Assembly (NCBI GenBank): GCA_963989385.1 | Contig: OZ022498.1 | Location: 2,921,501 to 2,985,500, forward strand | DNA from: Ctena decussata | Taxonomy: Eukaryota; Mollusca; Bivalvia; Lucinida; Lucinidae | DNA length: 64,000 nucleotides | Direction: 5' to 3' | Part shown: positions 38,466 through 49,200 of the stretch, piece by piece | Layout of the letters: the number at the start of each line of letters is the position of its first letter | How positions within the stretch are numbered: the first letter of the stretch is position 1 | Notes under the pieces: model-generated | Database searches by the model: none | Told to the model about the DNA's origin: nothing | What the model saw: the letters and a program-made list of their open reading frames with translations, nothing else | Position numbers and translations under genes: made by a program

Positions 38466-39110
38466 GTGACAACGCTCCTCAGAGAAAAGGAGTTTAATGG
38501 AACAATGTTAAACAAACTATTCCAGGACAATTGCAGTAATTAGTTCAGATGTCCCGATTTCACAGTATAATAATAATGAAAATTGACCGTCTCTCTGAAA
38601 GTGATGCCTTCTGATATAAAACTTTACTGCGAATAAAATCACCTAAGACATTATTTAACTTAAAAAGGGAGGTACCAGTGACTACCTTTAAACTTAAAGA
38701 AGAAATATAGCCTTAAATACAACTGCCCTGGTTCATGCTGGGTTACCCCTCCCACTTTTATAATCCAATTATTGCAAAAGTAGCGCTTACGGAGTTTAAC
38801 CACTATGTGTTCATTATAGCAGTCACTATAGGCTAATCATCAGCTGAAAATAAAACACCTTGCTGTTGGGCAGAAAAAGGGCCTTAAAGGCACCCCACAA
38901 CCCCCTCCCCTCTTTAAAAGAAAAGTCATAAAATTGCTCGATGTTGTTCCAATTGTTATGATATCAACACTTAATAATGATCCTAACGTAAAAAAAAATG
39001 TTTTGGAGGTCTCTGAAGTTCCAAATTCGGCACCATCTGCTAGACGTATATGACCAGAGAGGCAATCCACAAAAAATAGACAATTGATACTTATTCTGTC
39101 TATGCTCATG
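38466..39110. other. No feature recognised
   Basis: AT-rich noncoding DNA. The minus frame 38840-39109 has no domain. Confidence 0.35.
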
Positions 39111-39112
39111 GG

Positions 39113-39170
39113 CGTAGCCTGACCATGGTCAGCAGGCCAGCACTTTAACCCACTGAGCTACTGGGGCTCT
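39113..39170 (-). repeat. SINE S1 head fragment, reverse
   Basis: GACCATGGTCAGCAGGCCAG and AACCCACTGAGCTACTGGGG are the reverse of an S1 tRNA-like head (CCCCAGTAGCTCAGTGGGTT). The body is absent. Confidence 0.6.
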
Positions 39171-39657
39171 ACATATCGCAAGGTAGGCGTAAGGAAGAAA
39201 TACAGGATTTAATTGATTATCCCCAAATTGTCGACATTTGATAGAATGAGTTATGTTTGAGTCTGACTCTTGGTCTTTTGGTGGTGCATTATTGAGGCTG
39301 GGCCATTGTTCCCAGGTCTGTATAATACCGCTTTATAGGTAAACAACAGTAAAACAATACTTAGGCACTACCTTGTCAGGCATTTACATGTAGTGGTATC
39401 TATTATGTGCGTAAGTTTCATGCGTTTTTGGTCGAATTGGTATGAAAAAGTAAGGAGGACAATTGAAACCCACCACCCGCACCTGCACCTGCACCCGTGC
39501 TTGAAACCCACCACTGGAGATTTTTGGGTCGGCTTTTGAGATACAAACAAAAGTTTTACTCTGTTTTTGTGCTTATAATCGTATGTTTGATAAGCATCAG
39601 GTAATGATGGTTGCTAAGTGGGGACCAAGTTTTTTTTGTTAAAGCTATACTTGTGGA

Positions 39658-39905
39658 GGCGCCGTGGTCGAGTGGTTAGGCGATGGTGAAGAGGGTCATG
39701 AGTTCGAATCACGGTTTGGGTCAACTCCCGACTGGAAAACTCTCTCTGTTAACCCAGCAGTAAACGGGTACCTTTTGCGATTCACGGAAAGATAAAGCTG
39801 CGAAAGGAAAGGGATGGGCTCCGCCTCTCATATCCTGTGCCCAAGATACAGTGGGCCTCTGCCCCTACGGACACAAGGCTATGGGAAGGTTTTCCCTACT
39901 TGTAG
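39658..39905 (+). repeat. SINE family S3 with tRNA-like head
   Basis: The head GCGCCGTGGTCGAGTGGTTA has the shape of tRNA-Ser/Leu (long D arm). GAGTTCGAATCACGG is a good B box. The body is CTCTCTGTTAACCCAGCAG to CTGTGCCCAAGATACAGTGG. A headless fragment is at 562-690. The frame 39814-40002 is not a gene. Confidence 0.75.
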
Positions 39906-40189
39906 TACCAGAGTGTTTTGGCATGGTATAATAAGAAAACACGTACCGATACTTGCATGTTTATTCACAAATAAGAGTGGTTATTGGCGTTTGAAATTTT
40001 GAAGTGATTACTCTAGCGCACTGGAACCATACAACGAAGACGTTACCGTAAAAATCTCTGAACACTCTGAACACTGGGATAGATAGATCCAAGCAAACAG
40101 TGCAGATCCTGCTAAGGCTGCTCCCGAGGAGCAGCCTGATTAGGGTCTACACTATTTATGCCCCCCAACTTAGAAACAGTTGGTGGGGC

Positions 40190-40900
40190 ATATTGATTTT
40201 GGCTTGTTCGTCCGTGCGTGTGTCACACTTCTTCATGCGTGCTGTAACTTTAGAACCCTGCTAGCTAGGGTCTTGAAATTTCATATATGGATGCCTCATG
40301 AAAAAAAAACAGCTGACACGTATGTTTTCTTTTTTGAGTTATGCCCCTTTTTGGAGTTATGCCCCTTTAAGAAAAATGAGATGACTATCTTGTTAGCAAG
40401 ATATCTCAAAAAGTATATGAGCTATGACCTTGATATTTGGTATACTGATAGGGTATAAGGAGTAAATTACCTGATTTATTTTTGGGAAAATTCCGTAAAG
40501 TTTTAATGGAGTTATCGCCCTTGTTTGAATTTGGCATTTTTCCAACTTTTGAACCGCTTGAGCTAGGAAGCTAATTTTTTGGTACAGTAGTAGTCCTTAA
40601 TGAGTGAAATACCTAAGTACAGGTTAGGTAACTCTGCATTCATTATCTTTTGAGTTACTTCCCCTGATATTCGGTACATATGCAGCTACTTGGTTCTAGA
40701 ACGACTGGGCGTAGGGTTTCGAAATTTAATATATGGATTCCTCATGGAAAAGTTAATGACACATATTGTTTTTTTTTTCCAAGTTATTCCCCATATTGGA
40801 GTTATGCCCCTTCAAAAACATGAGATGGATGTCTTGTCAGCAAGATATCTCAAACAGTATTTGAGTTATTGCCTTGATATTTGGTATACTGATCAGATTA
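40190..40900. repeat. Tandem repeat, about 440-bp unit, two copies
   Basis: TTGAAATTTCATATATGGATG...GTTATGCCCCTTTAAG...GCAAGATATCTCAAAAAGTA...CTTGATATTTGGTATACTGAT at 40272-40450 recurs at 40710-40895 with about one change in eight. The second copy is cut by an M1 element right after GGTATACTGATCAG. The frames 40180-40458 and 40690-40962 are homologous translations of the repeat. Confidence 0.75.
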
Positions 40901-41117
40901 TCAACAACGTGGTTGTGCGCCCAGCGCAGACTCAGATCAACCTGGGCATCCGCCCAGTCTGATCAGAGTCTTCGCTGTCCGCATGGAGGTAGCTTAAATC
41001 CTTAGCTACCCTTTAAGCGCTTAGCGCTGTCTCTGATCAGACTGGGCGGATGCCCAGACTGATCCGAGTCTGCGCTGGGCGCACAACCACATTGTTGGTT
41101 TTGTCGTGTCGCGGCGC
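40901..41117. mobile_element. MITE M1, left terminus lost
   Basis: Starts within the left arm (CAACAACGTGGTTGTGCGCC), directly fused to the 440-bp repeat, and ends GTGTCGCGGCGC. The arm blocks are otherwise complete. Confidence 0.8.
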
Positions 41118-41246
41118 ATTTCTAGTTGTCATTTCATCTGTATCTTTTGGACGTGTTACTACATTGAAAACCCAAATTGTTCAATATTAGGACAGTTACG
41201 GTAATTTTTAAGCGTCCCAATTTTAAGACAAATACGGTATACGCAT

Positions 41247-41481
41247 GAGCCGCGACACGAAAAAACCAGCAATGTGGTTGTGCGCCCAGCGCAGACTCAG
41301 ATCAGCCTGGACATCCGCCTAGTCCACTCAGACTTTTCGCTAAACGCTTACAGGGTAGCTAAAGGTCTAAGCTACCTCCATGCGGACAGCGAAGACTCTG
41401 ATCAGACTGGGCGGATGCCCAGGCTGATCTGAGTCTGCGCTGGGCGCATCACCACATTGTTGGTTTTCTCGTGTCGGGCTC
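41247..41481. mobile_element. MITE M1, full copy
   Basis: GAGCCGCGACACGAAAAAAC to GTGTCGGGCTC (one base lost from the right terminus). Flanks GCAT and ACAT differ by one base. Confidence 0.85.
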
Positions 41482-41590
41482 ACATATACTCAACCGAATT
41501 AAATACGCAATACTTCATTTATCAAATATTTCATTGCTTGTTTTATATGCAGACTGTTTTTAATTTCATTTCTTAGGTTTCTGGGACTTA

Positions 41591-41719
41591 AGCCCGATTT
41601 CACGTCGCCTTACAACATGTATTAAGAACTAATCAAGGACTAGTTCAGCATTACAGACAAGGTAAAATATTTGATAACTATAAGTTAGACAGTGTTTTAA
41701 AGCGACGTGACATCGGGCC
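41591..41719. mobile_element. MITE M4, second copy, 129 bp
   Basis: AGCCCGATTTCACGTCGC at the left and GACGTGACATCGGGCC at the right, flanked by TTA (41588-41590 and 41720-41722). Same length as the copy at 16507 but with a different centre, so the family is defined by its ends. Confidence 0.75.
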
Positions 41720-41761
41720 TTAATGTTTAAATTCTCTGAAATTCATTTCCGTTCATTAAAT

Positions 41762-41997
41762 GAGCCGTGAACCGAGAAAACCAACAATGTGGTTGTGCGG
41801 GCAGCGCAGACTCAGATCAGCCTGGGCATCCGCCCAATCTGATCAGAGTCTTCGCTGCCCACATGAAGGTAGCTTAGACCCTTAGCTACCCTTAAAGCCC
41901 TTAACGAAGAGTCTGATCAGACTGGGCGGATGCCCAGGCTGATCTAAGTCTGCGCTGGGCGCACAACCACATTGTTTGTTTTCTCGTGTCACGGCTC
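41762..41997. mobile_element. MITE M1, full copy with 4-bp duplication
   Basis: GAGCCGTGAACCGAGAAAAC to GTGTCACGGCTC, flanked by AAAT at 41758-41761 and 41998-42001. This is one of three M1 copies within 1.1 kb. Confidence 0.9.
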
Positions 41998-42104
41998 AAA
42001 TGATTCATGAATGAGCAAGCACTGTCGAGAGATATCCGATTTTCTAAAGTCTCAAAAAGTATGACTACCGAGGCCCTGGTAATGTCGCATGCTTATGTAT
42101 GCCG

Positions 42105-42355
42105 ACAACAGGCCCCGAGGTTATAAAACTTTTTTCATGCTCAACTCAGCTGAGCATGAAATTTTTTCTGCTCATAAATTTTAAAATGCCAACAATTGTT
42201 GGCATTTTAATATTTATAAGCAGAAAAAATAGCCTTCTTGACTTATCTGGGCCTGAAAAATGCTGAATTTCTTGGTATTTTTTATTTCATGGGCATTTTA
42301 AATTTCATGCTCAGCTGAGTTGACCACGAAAAAAGTTTTATAACCTCGGGGCCAG
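42105..42355. repeat. Fold-back element with TTCATGCTCAGCTGAG arms
   Basis: GGCCCCGAGGTTATAAAAC at the left and GTTTTATAACCTCGGGGCC at the right are inverted. Inside are CAGCTGAGCATGAAATTTT and the mirrored AAATTTCATGCTCAGCTGAG, with a central AAAATGCCAACAATTGTTGGCATTTT-type palindrome. Fragments of the same element lie at 44300-44440. Confidence 0.75.
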
Positions 42356-42720
42356 GTAGCCAGACATTCCCATTACAATCCACCAATTGGTTCTTGACAT
42401 TTAAAACAGAGTTCGGGTGGCTAGGGTGACCATAAACAGCCCTAGATCCGGCACTCGGCATGCTTACAAATAGGCAGTATACCATTTATTGTGACTTTTA
42501 AAAATCGGATAGCTTTCGTGTGTGTGTTCGCTCAAGGGTGAGCCATATCGTAAACGGAACTCAATTTCAAGAAAAGTAAAGGTCAATTCCTGGCAATACA
42601 ATAAATTAAATAGAAAATCATCTTAACATGACATGAGGTATGAAATATCGGATAAATTTAGTGTTGCATTTCTATTTTGGTTAGTGACGAAACTGTATTT
42701 TCTACTGCATGAAATATACA

Positions 42721-42942
42721 GGGGCCGTATTCATGAAACGACTTAAGTCGTTGCTATGCTGTTGCTAAGGCTGAATTTCTATAAAGGAGATTCCCTACAA
42801 CTATGAAATTTGCTCTGGAGGAACAGTCTTTTAAGACTGTTCCTCCAGACCAAATTTCATAGTTGTAGGGAATCTCCAACATAGAAATTTACCCTTAGCA
42901 ACAGCATAGCAACGACTTAAGTTGCTTTATGAATACGGCCCC
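42721..42942. mobile_element. MITE M2, full copy
   Basis: GGGGCCGTATTCATGAAACG to TTATGAATACGGCCCC, centre GGAACAGTCTTTTAAGACTG. Lies ~115 bp beyond the stop codon of gene B, probably in or close to its 3' untranslated region. Confidence 0.9.
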
Positions 42943-43057
42943 TGGAGTGTCACTGCGGAGTATAAAATTAAGAAAAAGCAAGATATCGAAATATAGAAAT
43001 TGCGATTTCTTTGACTATTCAAATGAAGTCTTTTTTTTCTTCTCTTTGTTTTTGATT

Positions 43058-43236
43058 TTAATTTAGGCCGAATGGTGGTACACAAATAGCTGCTGAGACA
43101 CAAGCGATAAACTGAACGCTCCAAACGTTTGATGACCCACAGACCCGCTTGTCAGGAACCCCGCCGTTGCATTTGTAGTAGTCGGCGATGCAAAAATCAC
43201 ACGGACTTGCTTGGAATTCGTCTCCGACACAGGTGA
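43058..43236 (-). CDS. Gene B terminal exon: chitin-binding-like (CBM14-type) cysteine module
   Basis: Acceptor CTTTTTCAG|TCACC on the minus strand, phase 1; TAA stop at 43060-43058. The cysteine pattern is C-x9-C-x2-C-x6-C-x9-C-x12-C-x5-C, with CDFCIADYYKC containing the aromatic pair typical of CBM14. It ends ICVPPFGLN. This is the counterpart of gene A's exon at 30975-31153. The long frame 43058-43471 overstates the exon because it runs back into intron sequence. Confidence 0.85.
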
Positions 43237-43239
43237 CTG

Positions 43240-44118
43240 AAAAAGAAGATAAAGCAAAATGAAAAAGTAAATTAAGTAAGTAAATAAATAAATTGATTAA
43301 AGATAAACTTACTTGGATGTGGAGTGTGGAAATACGGCACCCCGTTATTCCATCAAAATTTATATTTGCAAACTGTGTGTGTGACATCTTATTAGGACCT
43401 ACGCTGTTTGCTTTAACCCCTATTGGCAGGTGGACTTGTCCATCCTTATCACTTGGATGAGTCCATTTCAAGTTGAAGGTGATTTTTATGGCTGTTGCAT
43501 TTACTACATGTAAGTATTTGTATCTCTGTCAAAAAAAGTCCAAACTTGCGTTGACCAACACCTGCGTTTATCAAACGCGGCATAAGGTTTCTTCCTAGTA
43601 TGGTCTCCTGTGATGCTGCTTTTATTTTCACCCTCGACTTATATATTTCATGCTGTAACTTTGGCTAGTCGGTCATACTTTTCTTACACATTCCTTTTTC
43701 CTGAAAGATGAGGCTCAGCCTTTGTGCATACCTCGCCTAGAACCATTTACCAAAAAATCACTTCCATTTAGGTGCTAGGTTCTTCCATGTCAACAGTTTG
43801 AAACAATTTTTTGACATGGTTGAGCCAGCAAAAGTATTCCATTTCTAAAAGAGATCGGCATATATGGTAAAATATAGTTTAGTTAAGTCGAGTTATGTTT
43901 AAAGTGTTTCCTCATCTCACTGGCCGAGAGTTCGTTTAATGTTGTCAGTCTTAGGATAGCGGTTGATCGGCGCCGTATTTTACCAAATACCCTACTTCCT
44001 TGAATGTTCTATCCTCGTCATAAGGATAACTACATTTGTTAATTTAGGAGTATTTTGTTTAGTTTACTTTAATATTTTAGCATTTTTATTTAACTTTAAC
44101 ATTTTTATCTAACTTTAA
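43240..44118. other. Gene B intron sequence, no feature recognised
   Basis: Noncoding DNA within the intron between the exons at 47215 and 43236. No repeat family identified. Confidence 0.35.
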
Positions 44119-44120
44119 CT

Positions 44121-44282
44121 TTGGAACCCGGATAGTGTAGTGGATAGAGCACTCGCTTTGCTTTCAACCTCTGCGGCCCGGGTTCGATTCCCGGCGTCGT
44201 CATGTGGAAGAGTAGCGGTCGCCCGTCCGAGGTCGGTGGTTTTCTCCGGATACACCGGTTTCCTCCACCAGTACAGGACCAC
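44121..44282 (+). repeat. SINE family S5, tRNA-headed
   Basis: GGATAGTGTAGTGGATAGAG is A-box-like, and CCCGGGTTCGATTCCCGG is an excellent B box. The body GGTGGTTTTCTCCGGATACA...CACCAGTACAGGACCACAAACATG follows. The frames on both strands across it are by-products. Confidence 0.75.
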
Positions 44283-44299
44283 AAACATGCCAATATCCG

Positions 44300-44810
44300 T
44301 GCATTTTTATATTCATAAGCAGAGAAAATTTCATGCTCAGCTAAAATGAGCGACAAAACAACTGTACTTATCAGTAATTTGGTACATGTATTTATTAGCA
44401 GGTAAAATTTCATGCTCAGCTGAGATGAGCATGAAAAAGCTTTATCATATGACGTCGCATCTGAGAGTGTAATAAAGCCATGCATTAAATGCGATAATCC
44501 ACTAGTGGATTAAATATGCAAATTACGTCGTGACGTTAGGCGTCGACGTCCATAAAAACGTCGCGTTTTCTAATGGCGAAATCGTGACGTTTTAGTGCAA
44601 ATTCTGCTGATAAAATGCGATTTTAGTGTCATATGATAAATAGAATCTTGCGTTCGTGCTCCTGTATTACTGAATTTATTAAACTCGTTGGGGAAAACCG
44701 ATAAGATGCTCGGCACAGCCTCGCATCTTATCTTTTTCCCCAACTCGTTTAATAAATTCAATAATACATGAGCACTCATGTAAGATCCTCTATTTATAAC
44801 CTCGGGACCA
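44300..44810. repeat. Composite of CAGCTGAG fold-back pieces and a GAATCTT/AAGATCCT hairpin
   Basis: 44300-44440 carries AAAATTTCATGCTCAGCT words as at 42105. 44445-44600 is GACGT-rich. 44638-44800 is an inverted repeat: AGAATCTTGCGTTCGTGCTC...TTATTAAACTCGTTGG against AACTCGTTTAATAA...GAGCACTCATGTAAGATCCT. A related hairpin is at 60655-60745. Confidence 0.6.
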
Positions 44811-44949
44811 GGAGGTGCGAGTAATGTATTCGTTCTTGAGCCTCCTGGGTAACACCGTTATGAAAATTGGACAAAAAAACACATCAAAACGAGAAACAAC
44901 TGACAACTTACGAGATAACCAAGTTGGAAATATAAGAAAAAGAGATGGA

Positions 44950-45030
44950 AAACGCCGGCGATTCACTCACAAACTTAACATAAAGCCCTAAGGGCGTTAA
45001 TCAGTTTGTGAGCAATTCGCCGGCGTTATC
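44950..45030. repeat. Short hairpin, GAAAACGCCGGCGA arms
   Basis: AACGCCGGCGATTCACTCAC and CTGTTTGTGAGCAATTCGCCGG-type arms, centre CCCTAAGGGCG. About 75 bp. No other copy seen. Confidence 0.6.
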
Positions 45031-45185
45031 CACAGAAATAAAATTCATTCCTATAATATCCAGCAAACCCAATTCCAGATAAGGAGATAGAGAATTTTGC
45101 TTTTGTTTTTTGTTCATTGTTTACGTCAATACGTGGACAGAACAACACTTATAAGACAGCAGAAGACAGTACAAAGCTGACATCA

Positions 45186-45482
45186 GGCCCGGATCCAGAC
45201 CACCAGGTACTGGTGGGGCTCTGGATAACTGGTGGGGCTGGTAAGTGCCAAGATATATGTAGGGGGGGGGGGGTGTGAAAATATATGACATCATTGGGGA
45301 TAAATTTTATGAGAAATTTTGCTAATGTCTTTTTTGCCTTGAAATATATGTTGTGATATTTCATCAGAATCGCCTCGCCGAGGCGATTCTAATGAGATGT
45401 CACAACATATTTTTTAATCTAACCAGTATCAGGTGGCGGGGCTCAAGCCCCAAAGCCCACCCCCTGGATCCGGGACTGGACA
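45186..45482. mobile_element. MITE-like element with GGCCCGGATCCAG ends
   Basis: The left end is CAGGCCCGGATCCAGACC; the right end is CCCCTGGATCCGGGACTGG. In between are a G run (45262) and a strong hairpin ATATGTTGTGATATTTCATC...GAGATGTCACAACATAT with AATCGCCTCGCCGAGGCGATT at its tip. Confidence 0.6.
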
Positions 45483-45735
45483 TGCCCTTTGACTTACATG
45501 TATAAGAGGGCGGTCGTTTTGGATGAGGAGTGCACTGTATAGTTGTAAGCTTCACACCTTCATAAGCTTCAAAACGTTGTGAAACTTGTCCGTAAGCTTC
45601 GCACGTGACATTTACGAACGAGAGATACATATTGATTTTTGCATAGCCTACGTTCCGAAATTTCTCATCTCTAGTTGGCTTATCATCTATCCCCTGCCAA
45701 ACACGGGGGAAATAAATATTGTAGAGCAAATTCTG

Positions 45736-45736
<1 letters not shown>

Positions 45737-45762
<26 letters not shown>
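45737..45762. repeat. Poly-T run
   Basis: About 26 consecutive T, possibly the tail of a reverse-oriented retroposon. No body identified. Confidence 0.7.
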
Positions 45763-45769
<7 letters not shown>

Positions 45770-45799
45770 TGATGCCATTATTTTATAGTTCAGAAGCCA

Positions 45800-46140
45800 T
45801 GATGCACAGCTAGAGCCATCGATCATCGTCATCGTGCCATGGATCATCGCATCTGGAGGATAAGGCCTGATGGTCGATGCCACAAAAAAGTGTTACACGA
45901 TGGGACGCTCATGATTGGACGTTCACGATGGTTGCTGGTGCTATGGCGATCTCTTCGATGATGCGATGACGATGGTCGATAAAACATTGTGCATAATGCC
46001 ACCGATCGTCGCTATTTTACTTTCGAACAAAATCACCGTACCATCCACAATCGCCATCCTACCATCGATCAGCGTCATATCGTACCAACGATTGCCATCT
46101 TCGTACCACCATGCATCGCGTTCCGATAGCGATAGACAAT
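45800..46140. repeat. Short-word repeat, ATCGTC/GATCATCG
   Basis: CATCG, GATCATCG and ACGATGG words recur in both orientations (for example CATCGATCATCGTCATCG, ATTGCCATC, TACCATCCACAATCGCC). No gene. Confidence 0.5.
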
Positions 46141-46329
46141 TATAAGATGGCGGCTGTCGACGACCCTAATAGTACGCCGTAAGTAGGAGACAACTTAATC
46201 GTGTTGATTTTCGAGATAAAATCGAAGCATAATTTTTGGATGTCCATGGTATTGCTATAACTTTGATACTCATGATTCAAATGCGTTAACTTTATTTCTC
46301 TGTTTTCGTTCAAATAGTAATAGTAATAA

Positions 46330-46835
46330 CAAGGATACACAGGAGAAACCACAGTTACTCCAAAAACACACCCGGTGAACTATGTTTTCAAGGATGTAAC
46401 GAAACGAAAAAAGGACTGTAACGAAACGAAAAAAGAGTCATAGGTATCAAACGACCTGGTCATCAGGTCATTTGGTAACAATGACTCTTTTTCGTTTCGT
46501 AATAGCTCGTTTTCGTTTCGTAACAGCCCTTGTATATTCATAGGTAACCACGGCTGATAAAGCCTGTCCGATAAAAGACAGCAAGACACTCATTCAACAG
46601 ACGGCGTAAGGAACATCAATAACCGAATTAACATCGAAGGGTAATTGTTACCCTTCTAAGTTGTAACGTTTCTTTTTTTTTGTTCAGTAGAATACGTTTT
46701 CGTTTCGTTACATCCTTGAAAACATAGTTAACCGGGTATGTTTTTGGAGTAACTGTGGTTTCTCTTGTTTCTTGTTCAGTACGTATTGTACTGAACAAAA
46801 AAAGAAACGTTACAACTTAGAAGGGTAACTGCAAC
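46330..46835. repeat. Nested fold-back element with AACGAAACGAAAA arms
   Basis: GAACTATGTTTTCAAGGATG (46376) is mirrored by CATCCTTGAAAACATAGTT (46712). Outside these, GAAACCACAGTTACTCC (46345) is mirrored by GGAGTAACTGTGGTTTC (46746). Inside are several ACGAAACGAAAA words and TTACCCTTCTAAGTTGTAAC, which is repeated in inverse at 46811-46830. Confidence 0.7.
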
Positions 46836-46849
46836 TTAAGATCTGCCTT

Positions 46850-47092
46850 GGCACGGTTAGCATAATGGTGTGACATTTACGGAAGGTTCATACACATATG
46901 ATTCGCAAATTTCACACTAAAGTTGCTACACTTGAAGCTTACGGGTAGCTGTCCGTAACCTTAACACATATGTGAAGCTTACGGATAGTTTACGTAAGCT
47001 TCACAGCTTTGTGAAGCTCACGAATGATAGAAGCTTACACCTTCACGGTGACTCTCTAGAATCATAAACCAGAAGTTCGAGTCCGGCACAGG
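46850..47092 (+). repeat. tRNA-like sequence split by a ~177-bp insertion
   Basis: GCACGGTTAGCATAATGGT (A-box/D-arm) ends at 46869. GACTCTCTAGAATCATAAAC and AGAAGTTCGAGTCCGGCAC (anticodon and T arm) resume at 47049. The insert has GTGAAGCTTACGG words in both orientations and is flanked by GTGAC-like bases. Similar GTAAGCTTCACACC text is at 45545-45605. Confidence 0.5.
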
Positions 47093-47214
47093 TACGAACT
47101 GTTCCCTAATCTCTGGATTATTTCATCCTCGTCACTTTAATCATATAGACTTAAATACTGTTGAGAGGGCTTTAACATCAGAATAAAATCAATCCATGCA
47201 TTCATTTGACTTAC

Positions 47215-47406
47215 CAGGACAATCTTGGGTATTGCAGTCAACAAGTTCATTTTGGTCCGACTCTCCTGGGCAGCTCATTCCGCCTGGAGTTGGAGCCGGG
47301 TTTGTACAGGTCCTACTCCTCGTTCTGGCCTTTGTTCCTGTGCAGCAAGTCGCGGAACAGCCTGTAGTATCCGCCCATGTGCTCCAAGGGGACCAATTTC
47401 CATCAA
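47215..47406 (-). CDS. Gene B exon: thrombospondin type-1 repeat
   Basis: 64 codons on the minus strand from acceptor ATGTATCAG to donor CCTG|GTAAGT, phase 1-1. It encodes VDGNWSPWSTW then CSATCCTGTKARTRSRTC, with the WxxW and CSxxC motifs of TSP1 and seven cysteines including the CC pair shared with gene A's exon at 29467. The preceding exon is at 51878-52015, the following at 43058-43236. Confidence 0.9.
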
Positions 47407-47509
47407 CTGATACATGCAAATAGATTTTAACCCATTTAGCACCAGTGTACTCTTCTATCTTTTGAAATGGATGAGTTCAATTATCATTTTAGGGGTGTCT
47501 GATTTATAT

Positions 47510-47744
47510 GAGCCACGGCACGAGAAAACCAACAAAGTGGATATGCGCCCAGCGCAGACTCAGATCAGCCTGGGCACCCGCCCAGTCCGAACAAACTCTT
47601 CGCTAAGGGCTTAGAGGGTAGCTAAGGGTCTAAGCTACCTACATGCGGGCAGCGAAAACTCTGATCAGACTGGGCGGATGCCCAGGCTGATCTGAGTCTG
47701 CGCTAGCGCACAACCACGTTGTTGGTTTTATCCGGTCGCGGCTC
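47510..47744. mobile_element. MITE M1, full copy in a gene B intron
   Basis: GAGCCACGGCACGAGAAAAC to CGGTCGCGGCTC; flanks ATAT and AAAT differ by one base. Confidence 0.85.
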
Positions 47745-47758
47745 AAATTATTATACTT

Positions 47759-47830
47759 TTGATTGTTTCGAAGTCATCTGTGGTACCCAAACGACCTTGT
47801 AAGGTTATGGGATAGAATAGAAAAGAAATC
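47759..47830 (+). repeat. LINE 3'-end fragment (same family as 37120)
   Basis: TTGTTTCGAAGTCATCTGTGG, CCAAACGACCTTGTAAGG and the TTATGGGATAGAATAG tail match the last ~70 bp of the LINEs at 37120 and 59333. A severely 5'-truncated insertion within a gene B intron. Confidence 0.75.
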
Positions 47831-49200
47831 TCTGAGTGCCGCGAGAACCGTCTTATCATTTTTATCTGTTTTTACTCTAACCGTGTGGTATGTTGGTGGT
47901 GAGCTAGACTTTTGTCAGCCGAAGATGTTAGATTTTTTTCTTTTTATTTATTATTTCCTTGTCCCTTTCTGATACTTTTGTACCTGACTCATCATCGTTG
48001 GAGCCAGGAGTATATTTAAGAAGAAAAGAAAAAAATGTAAAATATGAATATAGGATTAAGCGAATTTCTAACATCCTCGACTGAAATCAGTCTAGTGATA
48101 AAGGCTGGACTGATAGAGGTTCTGTTAACTATACATACCCATTTTTTCTTAGCCAATGAAAAACCATGTAACAAAGTAAACAAACAAATTATACAATACA
48201 AATGTAAGATTGGTAGCGATTATGAATAGTTGTTTCAATGAATGCAAATGCGACTGTAAATATATAATAGAAATCAACGAGTTTAGAGTATAAATAAAGC
48301 AATTTACAAATATAAGCGGAAAACAGCACATAGAAACAATAGTTATAAAATACAAATCTAAAAATATATATTAAATGCGAATCACAAATATACATTGCAA
48401 ATATAGTAATTTAGATTATAATTGAGAAATATGGAATATAAACGAAAGTCAATGAATAGTAATGAAAATTAAAATCTTAAATAGTTCCTTCAAGAGCAGA
48501 GAATACATTCAGAAAAAGGAACATGGGCGAGACTACGTAGTTTCGGCTAACAAAGCCTCATCAGTGACCCTGACAATATCCGGTGACGAAACCAGAGAAA
48601 AGCATACTGAAAGTTTTAGATTTTAATTGGGCAGTCGATTCAAAGACTGACTAGTATAAAAAAGGGTCCAAGTAATATGAAAGACGATGATCTAGAATAA
48701 GAAACTAAACCACACTAAAATTTCAGATTTCAGATTTCAAACAATCTAGCATACAAACCATTACTTATTAAATAGAAATAATCAAATATAGAATAAATAC
48801 AAAACAATACACAATAGAAATGAACAGATATTGAATACAAATGATTGATTTTAGAATTGAAACCAAAATATACAATAGAAATGAACAGATATTGAATACA
48901 AATGATTGATTTTAGAATTGAAACAAAAATATACAATAGAAATGAACAGATATTGAATACAAATGATTGCTTTTAGAATTGAAACAAAAATGTTCAATAG
49001 AAATGAACAGATATTGAATACAAATGATTGTTTTTAGAATTGAAACAAAAATGTTCAATAGAAATGAACAGATATTGAATACAAATGATTGTTTTTAGAA
49101 CTGAAACAAAAATATTCAATAGAAATGAAATGAGATTGAATACAAAATGAAAATATTCAATACAAATGGAAGGAAATCAAATACAAATTCAGAAATATCG
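47831..49200. repeat. AT-rich block with a 60-bp tandem repeat
   Basis: From 48813 to 49140 a 60-61-bp unit with AATAGAAATGAACAGATATTG and AATACAAATGATTGATTTTAG recurs five to six times with few changes. The surrounding 48180-48800 is built from looser ATACAAAT words. The open frames on both strands here reflect composition. Confidence 0.7.

Noticed and set aside
44119..44200. Functional tRNA gene
   Set aside because: A and B boxes are good, but the acceptor stem does not pair and a SINE body follows.
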